The notes beneath the pieces are model-generated. The model did not search any database. It was not told the origin of the DNA and saw only the letters and a program-made list of their open reading frames with translations. DNA of 64,000 nucleotides from Akebia trifoliata (Eukaryota; Streptophyta; Magnoliopsida; Ranunculales; Lardizabalaceae): assembly GCA_017979445.1 (NCBI GenBank), contig CM030709.1, positions 3,224,001-3,288,000 of the forward strand, read 5' to 3'. The number at the start of each line of letters is the position of its first letter. The stretch's first letter is position 1. Of the stretch, positions 1-11,927 are shown one piece after another. Position numbers and translations under genes: made by a program.

Positions 1-416
1 AAAAAAAAAAAAAAAAAAGGGAAAAATAGAGTTCTTCTCTCCTGGTCATAATGAAAATAAATAAATAAACTTTCAGATCTTATCACTTGGTGACATTGAA
101 AATTATGATTCGATGAAATGAAGTTGTAGAGGATAAAATATATGAAGTTTAAAAAAAAAAACAATTATGTTTCACCATTGAATTTTATTTTTAAATGTGG
201 GTGCTTGATAGCCGTCCATTTTATACACCATGGATCAAGCTTGAAAAATATTTGTTTAAAAAAAAAAATTATATGAATATTTTCACTAAATCTAGATATC
301 TATGTTGTTGGATTGTCAATGTGATAATCAATGTGGCCCCAAAGATCCTGTTTAAGATTTGAAATCTAAAAAAATAAATATGTAGGCAGAGAACGAGCAA
401 GAGAGAGAAACTTAAA
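1..416 (-). repeat. Foldback repeat family A, truncated copy
   Basis: This stretch is the reverse complement of motifs that recur at 24030-24595, 26100-26700 and 42700-43420. Shared blocks include a 'GATTGTCAATGTGATAATCA' arm near 313-332 and a 'GTTGTAGAGGATAAAAT' block near 124-140. The copy is cut off by the window start. It contains no coding capacity and is best read as one arm of a non-autonomous foldback DNA element. Confidence 0.65.
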
Positions 417-834
417 AAAAAAAAAAAAAAGCTATGTGCTTCTACGTTAGTGTGCGTTAAGTCCGTTCATCAAAAGTCCGTCATATTATTAGCACTCGTA
501 ATATAAACAAGGAATGGTTTTATGACAACTTCATATCCAACAGATTTTGTAGGCCTTTACCGTTAAACTAATGGTGAGTAACTTAAGGATTACACTTGTG
601 AGATCTGCTAAGAACATAAATATACAATTAAAATTAAACTTACTATCATTTCAAATAACATATATAAATTGCCTATATAAGTAAGATTAATTTATATGGA
701 TTATCAATTTTTTCCCTTAAGCTAAGAATCTTTTTTGCCCACTAAATTAAATATTGGAGTATCTCCTAAAGAGTCTAGATCGTGTACATCCAAAGTGGAG
801 GATTGAAACCCTTCTCCCTAAGTGTATAGGATCT

Positions 835-1062
835 GGCCATTTCAAATCCAATGGGCAAATAAGAGTCCTTAGGTTGTGTGTTCGATACCCGCTATGAGCA
901 ATATTCTCAGGACCACCTACGAGGGCATTTTCTCACTTACCTGTTACGCATGATGTGTGAACATTGCACGCCCTAGGGGAGGGTCTCATATGCTTTGGTT
1001 CTGGCACTAGCACATCTGGTCCCCCCTAGTCGGGTGTAAGTAGGACACCTTGTTATAAAAAA
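835..1062 (+). mobile_element. tRNA-derived SINE (Au-like)
   Basis: A B-box-like 'GTTCGATAC' lies at about 882-890. Downstream comes a 'GATGTGTGAACATTGCACG' block and an 'AGTCGGG' block. The 3' end is TTGTTATAAAAAA, close to the TTGT plus poly-A tail of plant Au-type SINEs. Copies with the same blocks occur at 34885-35080 and, in reverse, at 52244-52604. The 5' end and A box are weak. Confidence 0.55.
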
Positions 1063-4000
1063 GGGAAAAAAAAACATTAAGGAGAGTTTTCCTTCTTCTT
1101 TGGGTCCAGATTTATTTATTTGGAGGCAACACTATGTTTACATTGGATCCCTATGGAAGTCCTTTTCATCCAATTAGGTCTTTCTACCATTCGGAAAAAC
1201 CTGTGATGCGGGTAGTCTGCTTCAAAATTTTGAAGAAGCCCTCTCCATTGAATTACACGTTGCATTTTCAATGATGTTCCAAATTTTAATAGAAAAGTTG
1301 GGCGTGAAATAAATTCAAAACACCACGTGTCTATTAAAGGAGAGAGTTTCTTTAAAATTTGAAGCAGGGTGCCCACTTCAAAGTCAGTCTCGTCTCATTC
1401 AGGGTTATATTACATATTTATTTGTTTGTGCGTGAGTTTTGTGTGACCATTGGATGATTCTTAACTGTTAAATTTAAGGACGATCCAATGATCTAGATCT
1501 TGGGAGGACAGTCCACCAAGTCAACGGTAAAGATGCCCGTTGTTGGCCCTATCTAACCTACTTCGTCCACAGCCCTTTCGGACCCCACTTTGTTAATGGA
1601 ATCATGGCAAACTGAATGACGCTTTCATCATGGTTTTAATAATCATGAATTGCGTCAACTCGTTGGCCTTTTAGGTACCTCTGCATTTTAAGTGGTAACG
1701 CGGTAGATTTATTTGAAGGGAAACTGATGAAGTAACATTAAAAATGACAACAATTCTTACATTGCTGAACGTGGATTTATGTAAAAAAAAAAAAAAAAAA
1801 CCCATAGATGCATTTCATCAAGATACGAGTAAAAACATATATGATAATGTGTACATCCCACATCTGCAATGTGAGAATTGATGTCAGTTTTAATGTTACT
1901 GTTACGACTCTCATTTTATTTAGATCCATAATGGTGTCTTGCTCCTTTGACAATAAATGGTGGCTACGTGGTACGTTTTGATTGCATTTAAAACACCTAG
2001 GGCTTCCTGCATGGCTTGTGTTAGGAGAAATGGATCCTCTATAACACAATCATATGTAGCAATGTTTGTATGGTTGAAAGAGTGCCACATCAATGTTATG
2101 GTAAAATCCCAACCTTAAAAAATTGAGAGTTCAATTCATTTTTAAAGATGTGGATTTGTAAAAAAAAAAAAAAATCTTTTATTACTTTAAAAAAAAAAAA
2201 AGTCTAAACTATGATCACAAGATGACTCTGATGTTAGTTTTTCATACTATGACTCACTATCATTAGTGGCGAGAGTGCTACAAGATTGTTGTGTTACAGA
2301 GGATCTGCTTCCTATGTTAGGAGTCCAATGTATTTTAAACACCAACTAAATCCTGTTATATAGACATTATTACTATTTTATAGGAACATGACACTGTCCT
2401 CATGTTAAGAAAACATGTGTAATCGAAAAAATCAAACACAAGTTGTAATCACACAAAGAAACATAAAGATTTTATATGGTTTCCTCTAGATTTAAGTACA
2501 TTCACTGATCACATTAATTCCATTATGAAAAAAATTTGCAATTATAGATTACACTCTTTCACTACAACGAGAAATATAAATACCCCAAGAAATCTATCTA
2601 GGATTTTACATAATATTAGTAAAATTATGAAAATACCAATAGAAAATTTTCTTTCGGAGGCGAAGCCCTGAATCCCCTAACTAGCTCACCACCAAGTTTG
2701 ATTAATATGAAGGCGTGGCTTGATTTACAATACCTCTTTATTGACTAGTACTATTAAGCTCCATAGACCATAACACCTCATTCTTTGAATTTTAAAATAA
2801 TGGTCTAGTAATTTAGATTCAATGAAACCATTACCTCTATTTCTTGTTGATAATAACACATGGAACTTAGAAGGGAAGATTAAATGAATGAATAATAGTG
2901 TCTTTAGGTATGATTAGTACTTCAACCAATGTAATTTTTATTTTCACCTTTATTTCTTGATCATTCATTTGTCGCAAAATGACTAAGGACCCTCAATGAT
3001 TATGTCATGTAAGTATATTTTTTTAGTAAAATAGTTAAGACTAGGGTTGGCAATGGATCGATTCGGTATTAGATCATTATCAAACTGTTGTTGATTCGAA
3101 ATATGTATCGTGCGATTCAAATCCAATCATATCATTGAATCTTAGAACCAAATCCTATACGATTAGGCTTTTACGTAATCCAAACCTGATTTGATCTGGT
3201 GTGGAAGATAGTGGATTTTGGAGAAAGATAAAAAAAAAAAGGGTTTGTGTAGAGAAGTTAACAAAAAAAAATTTGATAAAGAGAAGTAAAAAAGATTAAA
3301 AAAAAAAAAATAGAGTTTGTATAGAGAAGTTGAGTACGATGGATTTTGAGAGAAAAAATAAATTTTTCTAAGAGATTGAGTTAGGGTTGAAAGATTGAGC
3401 AACATTTTTGAGAGAGAGAGAGAGAGAAATATTTTTGAGAGAGAAAAATTTGAGGAATCATGAATTTGACAGGAAGATTAGCCCTCGATCATTGTAGTAG
3501 ATGGTTCGATGGCCAAGATACTCATCCAATGTTGGGATTGGACTCAATGGAGATGAGTGGTTCGAGCCGAAGAAGATGATTGCTCAATAAATGACCTAAC
3601 CCTCTCTCGTCAGCTCCTATTCGATCAAAACACACAGTGAGAGAGATATTATTTAATGGATATCAAATTGGGATTATTAATAATAGATATCCAAAGCAAC
3701 CTTTTATTTTATTTTTTATGCATGAAGACCTTATTTTTTGAAGACCATTCATTCCTACCACAAACACATGAAGAAATGAAGGTTCTTTTAAAAAAAAAAT
3801 TCATCCTTCATCCATGACTCCAATAATTCAGATTTACTCTAACATTGACAATTGACCAAATTGCCAATCAAAATTAAAAAACATAAAAATAAATAAATGG
3901 ATGCCTTCAAGATTGTCTACAGCAACATGCGGGACAAAACGCATGAGATGTTGGCAACCCTAGTGAAGAATAAGGTTGTTAATAGATTTGATTTGACCAT

Positions 4001-4829
4001 ATCCCAAATATGATCAATTACAAATCAATGGTTAAGGGTTTCAGAACTCTAGATCAAGGATTTTGATTGTATTAGATACATGTTTAGATAAGGATCAAAC
4101 TTGATCAAATTTAAAAAAGCAAAAGAGGAAAGATATAAACTTAGAAGAATAATATTATTGAAAAATGGGGGACAAAGAGAGAAAATATAATAAAATTAAA
4201 AAAAAAAGGTAAAGATGAAAGACAATAAAGTGAGATAGTATGGATGTTGTAATTGGAATAAGACGTTTGCACCCCTACAAAACTATAGTTAGAGTAATTC
4301 ACTTTTCAAAATTTCGAATATCTTCCTATTTCATTTAATCATTGGATATTAGAATTTCCATTGAACATCAACATTTGACCATCCAACCAAATATACAACC
4401 AACCAAATGATTTAGATCAAATCTTTAGAACATCTGATTAATGTGAAATATATGGGTATAGATATGTGTTACCTAATTTGTTATGCAAGTATCTAACTGC
4501 GAACTGATTCAAACCGAACCAGTTCACGATACAATTCGCTCTTGATTCATAAAATGCAATGAATCAGGGCACCTCCATATTTTTGAGTTGGGAAATGCCG
4601 ACCTTCATTGCCACATAAGCATAGTGTTGATTGGAGGGAGTTAGAACGAGCCTTACTTTAATCCTATACATCTCCTTCGTATATTGATTATATTTGAGAT
4701 ATCTCCCTAAAATTTTAAATTGATAAAATACCCTTTTGACATTAGTCTTTATTAATAGACTAATAGAAAATGACCAAGTACCCTCATCTTCAACTTATAA
4801 ATAAAAAAAATCTGATTTTTTTTCTCAAT

Positions 4830-4911
4830 AATGCTGAAGTAACTTCAACGTAATATCTCATATCGCACTTTCATGCCAAGAAGTGTCGTACGAGGTTCCA
4901 AATTGAGGTCA
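4830..4911. repeat. MITE family C, short foldback copy
   Basis: It begins TGCTGAAGTAACTT and closes with TTGAGGTCAC. The two arms carry the 'CTCATATCGCACTTTC' block and its imperfect complement. Better preserved relatives lie at 47023-47161 and 47205-47378. Confidence 0.5.
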
Positions 4912-5429
4912 CAAAATGATAGTATACCACCAATGTAATTAGCAAAAAAGTAAACGAAGCAACACGAGACAAAGCTCGGAGATAACTTTGTTGATATAAT
5001 ATTGAGTTTACATGGTGTGACACATAACAAAAGCAATAAATGTGTTACAAACAATAGATGATCCTATAACACGCAAAACTTCCACGTAGCTTGGTTCGAG
5101 GGCTTCAGTCAACGTGAGTGTAGCACGACTCTTTTTTTTCTTATCAAAATCTATCAACTTCAATATCTTTTTATCCTATTCATCGTTACAACATACAAAT
5201 TCACGAATCGAAATTTTAACCAAGAGAACCCACGAATCAAGTAAAATAGATCCATGAGGTAGGCCATTACTTGCAAGAATACAGTCGAGTTTGGGCCAAT
5301 TACCCCCAAACACGCGCTAATGATTGGTTCCGATATACGATCCAGTTGCCTAGACTTGACGTGGTATTTATCCAAATTCTGGTTGGGCCACTCAAATGTG
5401 GAATCCAGACTCAGAGAGAATTTTAAACT

Positions 5430-6628
5430 TTAAAGGCGCTTGGTGGAGAGAGGGGGACCAAAGGGACAGAGAGATCTGTGCATACGAACAGTCAAAGAGA
5501 GATAAAGCTCACTTGATCTATAGATCACTTTTTCTCGATTTCTTCAAAAAATTAGGGCAGAAAACAGTAGAAATTGAGCTTATTTTATTGAAATTGATCT
5601 GCAACACCAGAAGATCGAATTACTTCGGTTCTACATTTTATTTTTCTGTGAAGAACGGTGGAAGAATTGTCCAGATCGAAGAAAATTCCATTGATGCGTG
5701 TTGAGGTTTCTTTGGAGCTTGAACAGAGATGGAATCGACCGAGTTCTATATATTCTGACGTTTTTTTCTTACTGAAAGAGTCGAAGATAGGTAAGAACTA
5801 AGAAAGACAATCATTTTAGTTTAAAATTACTCAAAGCTTTTCTCAGATTTTAATTTGATCTAAATGTTGATTCTAGTAGGTTTTTTTTTGTTGTCTCTTG
5901 ACGAGAAACGATGGAAGAAAATCTTAGATTGTGGAAGTCTTTTGAGTTTTGAGTGTTCCAGCTCTCTATATTGAGTCGTGGAAAGATCGAGTTAATTTCT
6001 TTAACGCTTAGAATTTAGATGGAAAATCAGGTATTTCGTTTTTGTTTTGCTGAAGAGTTTTGATTTGGCAAGAAAGTTGCCTCATGAAATAACTTGTGGA
6101 GTTTGGAGATCATCGGATCGTGGATCTACACTGAGGAAACTATTGGAATTTAGAAATTGTAGGTGTTGAGATCGAAGTTGCAGTAATTTTTTCAAGAGAA
6201 AGCAGAGGAAAGTTTGAATTACAGCTACCGAGACAAAATCCTTTGTGTTCATTCTCCATAAATTTGTTGTTCTGTGCGTGTGGATGCTTGTTGTGTAGAG
6301 GTTTAGCTGCAATTTCATGGCAGGTTTTTCTATCCAGAATAATCAAGATATAAAGCAATCTATTGTTTCCAGTGTTCTTTAAGTTCTGACAATTAGCCTT
6401 GTCAACGAATTACTTCTACTCGTTTCTTGAGAGATAGAGAAAGAGGGAGAAGCAATGGTCTGTTTGCTTTTGGGCTCAACAGAACCACCGATAACACGGC
6501 GAGCTGGTTTGCGTAGGAAACAAGCAGGACGTGGCTCATACAGAGGTAGTTAGAAGAAAACAAAAAAAGGAAGAAGATTTGGAAGTTTGTTTCTGTAACG
6601 TGAGGCATTTTCCCTGAGTATTCAACAA
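5430..6628 (+). promoter_or_regulatory. Presumed promoter-proximal region and 5' leader of the LHW-like bHLH gene
   Basis: The roughly 1.2 kb before the bHLH start codon is less AT-rich and less repetitive than the flanks, as a long leader would be. It carries several upstream ATGs, among them a 21-codon ORF at 6319 and the 32-aa ORF at 6455-6553. A GTAAG donor-like site near 5791 suggests the leader may be spliced. The transcription start cannot be fixed from sequence alone. Confidence 0.4.
6455..6553 (+). CDS. Upstream ORF (32 aa) in the bHLH leader
   Basis: This ORF runs from ATG 6455 to TAG 6551-6553. Its stop lies 75 nt before the main start at 6629, and it is in the same frame but closed by its own stop. 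The peptide starts MVCLLLGSTEPP, and its second half is strongly basic and glycine-rich (ending GRGSYRGS). That is unlike random translation of this AT-rich region. As I recall, the Arabidopsis relative bHLH155 (AT2G31280) carries conserved-peptide uORF CPuORF7. I cannot align the two here, so homology is inferred. If translated, it would be expected to limit translation of the bHLH protein. Confidence 0.5.
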   Translation: MVCLLLGSTEPPITRRAGLRRKQAGRGSYRGS

Positions 6629-9600
6629 ATGGAATCCACTGCACTGAGGCAGTTATTGAAAAGTCTTTCCCATAATTCACAATGGGAATATGCAGTCTTT
6701 TGGAAGCTCAAGCACGGGAGCCGAATGTAAGTTGTTTCTCAGTCATTTTGTTCAGTTGGGTGTCTTCCATTTTAGGAGTAGAGTAGGCGCATCTTGTACT
6801 CTAGCTGATGTAATTGTTCATTTAGTTTCCTACTCATCAGTATATCTATATACTGATGGAATTGGATTTAGTGTTGTGCCCATTAATGGATGAGTGATGC
6901 TAATTTATGTTCTTGAAACTTTTTGAGTTTAGTGTCGAAGTTCAAGCACAAAATGAGATCAAGAATATGGCTAACTTTTTATTTTTATTTTGTGCAAACA
7001 CTCATGTTTATATAAACAACTCATGCTGTGTGACCATTGTAATAAAATAACAATTTTAGATGACAACATGGAAATGATGAAGTTGACATGTTTAACATTA
7101 ATCAAGTTATTGGGGTTCTGGACTTATTACAAATGTAAAGAGAAGTTTCATGCTACACAAAGATAACTTATATCTTCAATAAAACTGTTGTCTTCTGAAG
7201 AATACTGAACAATAGCCCTTTCTTCTTCTTCTTATTTATTAACTAAGAATTGTGTTGTTTCAGGCTTCTGACTTGGGAGGATGGGTATTGCAATTATCCA
7301 AAACCAAGGGAATCAGTGGAAGTATTTCAGACAATGTTTTCTTCAGTGAGATTGTTAGGATTACTTCTTCTGACTGTGAAAGCAGTGCATTCAATGGAAG
7401 CTTTGTTGGATACCCAATCGGGCTGGCAGTGGCGACTATGTCGTGTCGCATGTACTCACTTGGAGAGGGGTATGTTTATTTGCTCCAATCTTATAATTCC
7501 ATGGCTTAACCTAGACATGTGAGTGCACAATGAAAACATGATATTTTTCGATGTTTATGCTTTTGATCCAGCTGTGAATCACAATTCAAACTGGATCAGA
7601 CTTTTCTTGGGTTGTCTATGATGATTCATTCATATCCTGTTTGTGTTGCGCTGGTTGATTGTTTGTATCAAATTGAATTGGATTTTCTTGGAGGCAAGCT
7701 ACAAAACTGAATTATAAAATCTAATTGTTGTCTGTAAGTATCTCTAAAGGGATTCTGTTAAAGAGTGTTAACTAGAGAACATTGAACTTATCACAGAAAT
7801 AAATAAAGTTATGTTGGGGAATAACATTAGCTGGGGAACTTATTTATGATTTTTATCAAGCAGGGTTGTTGGGACAGTAGCATCCACTGGGAAGCATTTG
7901 TGGTTTTTTGCTGATGAATTCAACTCCCAGCTACTTCCTAAGGTAAGAGACCCAAATTATAAAATTCCAGATAACTGTACACATGACAGGAAATTGATTC
8001 AGTTTGTTCAATTTACAGTATCCTGATGAATGGCAACTCCAGTTTGCAGTAGGTGTCAAGGTAACAACTTTCTGACTGGGATAGGTTGACACGCTGAAAA
8101 GGCCCACATAGAGATGATTAAAGGCTTGGTTTTTGGGAACGATGATCTCTTCAACATGGTGATCATCTTCACACAAAAATCAGCACTGTGATTTCCATGT
8201 GGGTTCTATTAGTGCGAGTGATCTAATATGTCAAGAAATGTCTCATTTTATCCATCCCATGTATATAGTATTATGCATGTATTCCTATGTGTATTTCCAT
8301 AATTTGGCAGTTTTTGAAGATGTAATATTGATTGGAGATCTGATGGTCTTTGCAGTCTATTTTGCTTGTACCTGTAGGTCCACATGGGGTTGTGCAACTT
8401 GGCTCATTAGAAATGGTGCGTGAGTATTTTGAGCTCCATATAGTGATTATAGAACTAATTGCTAATTGTTGAGATTGAATGTGGTACATCTTGGAGCCAC
8501 TGAGTTAATAGTCTCAGGGCCTCCAACTTTGGAGATCCCTGCAACCAAGGGAGCATTGACCTTCCTGATATAAGCAATACACTGGTTGTTTTCTCTCTGT
8601 GTTTCCAGCATGGATTGTGGAAATTTCTGTGAAATGGTGAACACGTGTATGGCTTGATTAATACATGTAAGATAGATAAATGCTAGTATTTAAAAATAAA
8701 TCATAAATGTCAATACTTCAAAATTTTAATTACATCACTTTTACACTGAAGGTGCTAACTTGCCGAGTTGGTTAAAGTTTGCAAGTGTTGATACCACGAC
8801 CTAGGTTCAAAACCTTCTTTCATCTACTAATTGCTATCCACTAATTAACTTGCTTATAAAAATAAAAATAAAAATCATACTTCAAAATAAGGAACACAAG
8901 TATATAATTTCATAAGTTTTCTTTTTTCCTTGTATGGGGGGCTATCTCAGCTGCCTTTTTTTCGTTTTCAATAAAATTTTACACTTATAAAAAAACGTAT
9001 ATAGAAATACGCCGCAATAAGTATTTGGTCTAATCATTGATTTTTTCCCTATCTAAACATCAGGTCACTGAGGATCCGATGTTGGTAGCTCATATCAAGG
9101 ATATGTTCAATACTCTTCAGCATGTTCCAGGGGCATCTATCCCTTTTATCTCAATTATGGATCTCCCAGGTCTGGCGCAATCATCTCCGACTTCTCTTTT
9201 CCTAGAGAGCTCAGTTGAACCATCATTTATGACCGGTAACATGCCGAAAAAAATTCAGTCAGAACTATCCGTGAAAACAGACTCATTGGCACTTGATGGT
9301 ATTCAAATAACGAACAAACTATCAACCATGAATGTTGGCATTACTTCACAGTACATGGATAAAGATATTCTTCAGGTCCCAGGAAAAAATGTGGGTAGCA
9401 TGGAGGGTATTGTACCCGATGTTTCTCTTCTTGAGTCTGCACTCACTCATATGAGTATGAACTTGTTTCATCCAATGATGTGATGGATCAGCCTTCCGGT
9501 GGTGAGACTGGTAAGCAGACAGATCATAAAAGTGTACGTAGCTTTGTAAGTTTTCCGTTGGGCTCTGAGCTACACAGAGCACTTTCTCCTGCTATCCAGA

Positions 9601-11059
9601 AACAGAACAATGGGTCTCTGTGGCACCCAACTGTTTCGGGTGAAAATGTATGTCGCAGCTTGAGTCTGACCTGTGGTACAGAAGTCATTGGGGGTATGGA
9701 GCCTTCAGTTGGGAAATCCAAGGGATGGTTTTTGAAGGGAGATGATGCAGAAAATCTCTTGGATGCAATGGTTGCCGATGTTTACGGTGCTTCGGGTGAT
9801 GCTGCACCTAATAGATCCAACGGTGTCAGATCACCTACTACCTCATTAGGACAGTTTGCTCCATTTTTCAAACACAGAGTCAATCTGGAAGCGGTTGCTT
9901 GGAAGTTCTTACAAGTTCTTCATCAGAGAGAATGACAAGCGAGTTGATTAATGAGGAGCATCATAACAACAGAGTTGGGTTTATACAGTCAAAGAAGAGT
10001 TCCAAGTTATCACACATGGGCAAAAGAAAGGCCAGACTTGGTGACGTTAAAAGGCCGAGGCCGAGGCTGAGGGACAGACAGATGATCCAAGATCGGGTTA
10101 AGGAGCTGCGAGAACTCATCCCTAATGGAAAAAAGGTAAGATACTATTTAGGGTGTCTGCTTCTTGTGGTTCTAATATCGTGCATTAGCTAGTGATTGAT
10201 TCCTGTTCTTTTCTACAATGATACAGTGCTGCATTGATACTCTGCTAGATCGAACCATAAAGCATATGTTGTTCTTAAGAAGCACTTCTGACCAAGCTGA
10301 GAAGTTAAAGCACATGCATCCAAAGGTATCTGTCCAGGTTAAACTAAATTTATTTCCTCGTTTTATTTCTCACATAGAATCCAGGGTCAACTAAAAAAAA
10401 GCCATCAAGTAACTGAAATGATCTGCAGGTTGTTGGTAGAAAGAGGCAAAAAACATCTGAAACTCAGGGTCACCAGAATGGCATGAGTTGGGCCTTTGAA
10501 TTGGGTAGCCAATTTGGAGTGTGTCCTATTGTCATCAAGGACCTTGACCACCCGGGGCACATACTGATTGAGGTTTGTTCCATTATTTCCAACTCTAGAA
10601 AAATGTATTTTCGCAAAAGAAGCAATTTCGTTGCTTCATAGTTTAGATAACATTAGAAATTTGCTGTTCATTTTCCCAACTTCATGCACATTTTATGCTG
10701 AATTGCTCTGCAATGTCTTGCCCAATGATCTATGACAGATGCTCTGTGAGGAGCACGAGCTTTTCTGGGAAATCACACAAGTCGTCCGACGGTTGGAACT
10801 GATTATCTTGAAAGGAGTACTGGAAAAACATTTAGACAAAATGTGGGCCCACTTCATTGTGGAGGTATAAGATAGATCATGATGTCTCTAATCCAGTTAT
10901 AGCTCATGTATTGATCTTGGGCTCACATAATGATCATGAAATACTGAATTATCACATTTTTGTTGAACTCAGGCTTCAACAGGCTTCCAAAGAATGGAAA
11001 TCTTCTGGCCCTTGATGCAGTTATTGCAGCGAAACAGTGCCATCCGAAGCATGTTATGA
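6629..11059 (+). CDS. LONESOME HIGHWAY/bHLH155-like bHLH transcription factor, with three apparent frameshifts
   Basis: Ten exons can be placed by GT-AG sites and phase: 6629-6726, 7264-7469, 7864-7942, 8019-8060, 8356-8415, 9064-10135, 10227-10325, 10429-10572, 10739-10864 and 10973-11059. The N-terminal domain (bHLH-MYC_N type) reads QWEYAVFWKL, LTWEDGYC, YPIGLAVATMS and GVVQLGSLEM. The bHLH basic/helix 1 part RPRLRDRQMIQDRVKELREL ends exon 6, and helix 2 (DTLLDRTIKHMLFL) is in exon 7. A C-terminal ACT-like region follows. The family (LHW, LHL1-3) pairs with TMO5-type bHLHs to drive periclinal divisions in root vascular tissue. Three one-base losses, near 7320-7325, 9450-9478 and 9850-9899, break the frame. 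Restoring one base at each gives about 671 codons with every intron phase consistent. An upstream ORF precedes the start. The intact splice sites and well-kept domains favour a live gene with sequence errors over an old pseudogene. Confidence 0.88.
8752..8880 (+). mobile_element. tRNA-derived SINE in bHLH intron 5
   Basis: An A-box-like TTGCCGAGTTGG (8759-8770) is followed by a B box 'GGTTCAAAACC' near 8804-8814, at tRNA-like spacing. The tail is (AAAAATA)n at 8856-8877. It lies within the intron 8416-9063 and has no coding content. Confidence 0.6.
8925..8996 (+). mobile_element. LINE-type 3' tail fragment
   Basis: A block reading CTTGTATGGGGGGC, then a T-run, then 'CAATAAAATTTT' and a short A tail resembles the 3' ends of plant non-LTR retrotransposons. 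Only the tail is present and no reverse-transcriptase reading frame is near. It lies in bHLH intron 5, just after the SINE. Confidence 0.4.
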
Positions 11060-11664
11060 GGTTTTTTCTTGCGTGTGGACTCAACCAGGTGATGAGGTGA
11101 GGGTCTTGTATTATTTCCTAGGATGAGACCTCCTCAGAACATATAGGTACAGCTAGCTAGCTAGCATTTCATGGTATTGTAAATTACATGGAAAATTGAT
11201 TGAATTATATTATATCTGGATGCATAGAAAGACAACGTTAGGTTGAACATCTCCAAAATTATTTTTCCTGTTATTGAAGTGATGATAAATATGGATTGAT
11301 CGTTCTCCATCTTAACCACAACAGAATGGATTCATGTGTGCTTATGGCGACACTCATATATACGTTCACATTAACACCAGGGAAGGGTCTCATGTCATGC
11401 CGGTCCCCAATAATCATGATTGACCTCTCTCTCTCTCTCTCTCTCTGGCGCGCGCACACACACACACACACACACAAAGAGTAACTGAATGCACGAGCAG
11501 GTACACTGTGTTATTCGTGTGAATGTAACATGCAAATAAAACCTCCCCTATAAGATACCATATGAGTCCATAAAAAGCCCCCACAGTAAGAAAGGGGAAC
11601 TGAAAAAGCACACCAAACCAACGAAAACATTCAGTGTTTGTTATTGAAGAGAAAGATAAGAGAG
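11060..11664. other. Intergenic spacer between bHLH and DUF7722 genes
   Basis: This holds the presumed 3' UTR of the bHLH gene, then a compound microsatellite (11425-11476), then the promoter and leader of the DUF7722 gene. I see no further gene. Confidence 0.5.
11425..11476. repeat. Compound microsatellite (CT)n-(CG)n-(CA)n
   Basis: About eleven CT units (11425-11446) are followed by a short GCGCGCGC patch and about ten AC units to 11476. Overlapping ORFs on both strands are repeat translations and are not genes. Confidence 0.9.
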
Positions 11665-11927
11665 ATGGAGAGCAAGAAGAATAGTATTAGTTCCTTTCAG
11701 ATGCCCCTCCATTACCCAAGGTACACCAAAATGACTACCAAGATATGCCTGAGTGGAAGCTTGACAAGCTCCTTGTGGAATACGGGTTACCACTTATTGG
11801 CGACTTAGCTTACAAGAGGGAGTTTGCAATGGGGGCCTTCCTATGGCCAGATGTTGTCAATGTCCCTCGGTACACTCCCAAATCTTCTCCGTTTAAGGCT
11901 CCACTAGAGAAGAGTATCTCTAAATAG
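11665..11927 (+). CDS. DUF7722-type small plant protein, with one apparent frameshift
   Basis: The start codon at 11665 opens a frame with the block FQMPLHYPRYTK. The rest, DMPEWKLDKLLVEYGLPL then KREFAMGAFLWPD, is in the next frame and ends at TAG 11925-11927. The switch lies at the A-run 11728-11731 and equals one lost base. With that base restored the ORF is 87 codons, the usual size for this uncharacterised plant family. There is no signal peptide or membrane segment. The conserved blocks PLHYPRYT, MPEWKLD and MGAFLWP are what I recognise. No biochemical function is known to me. It stands alone, 600 bp downstream of the bHLH gene on the same strand. Confidence 0.72.

Larger units (their letters stand above)
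417..5400. other. Gene-free repeat-rich intergenic region
   Basis: Short ORFs here are AT-rich and show no family resemblance. The stretch holds a SINE-like element (835-1062), homopolymer A/T runs, a GA run near 3411-3426, a short foldback at 4830-4911 and a weak LTR-like remnant near 2400-2580. I see no gene. Confidence 0.6.

Noticed and set aside
2400..2580. LTR-like remnant resembling the 18010-18140 stretch
   Set aside because: The resemblance is a general impression of the region (GTGGTTTG.../ATGGTTTCC...), too weak to list as an element.
8070..8176. Possible MITE B relative in bHLH intron 4 (GATGATCTC / GTGATCATC)
   Set aside because: Only a short weak inverted pair is present, and the family's long arm is not recognisable.
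9346..9721. Minus-strand ORFs inside bHLH exon 6
   Set aside because: They are shadows of the coding strand.
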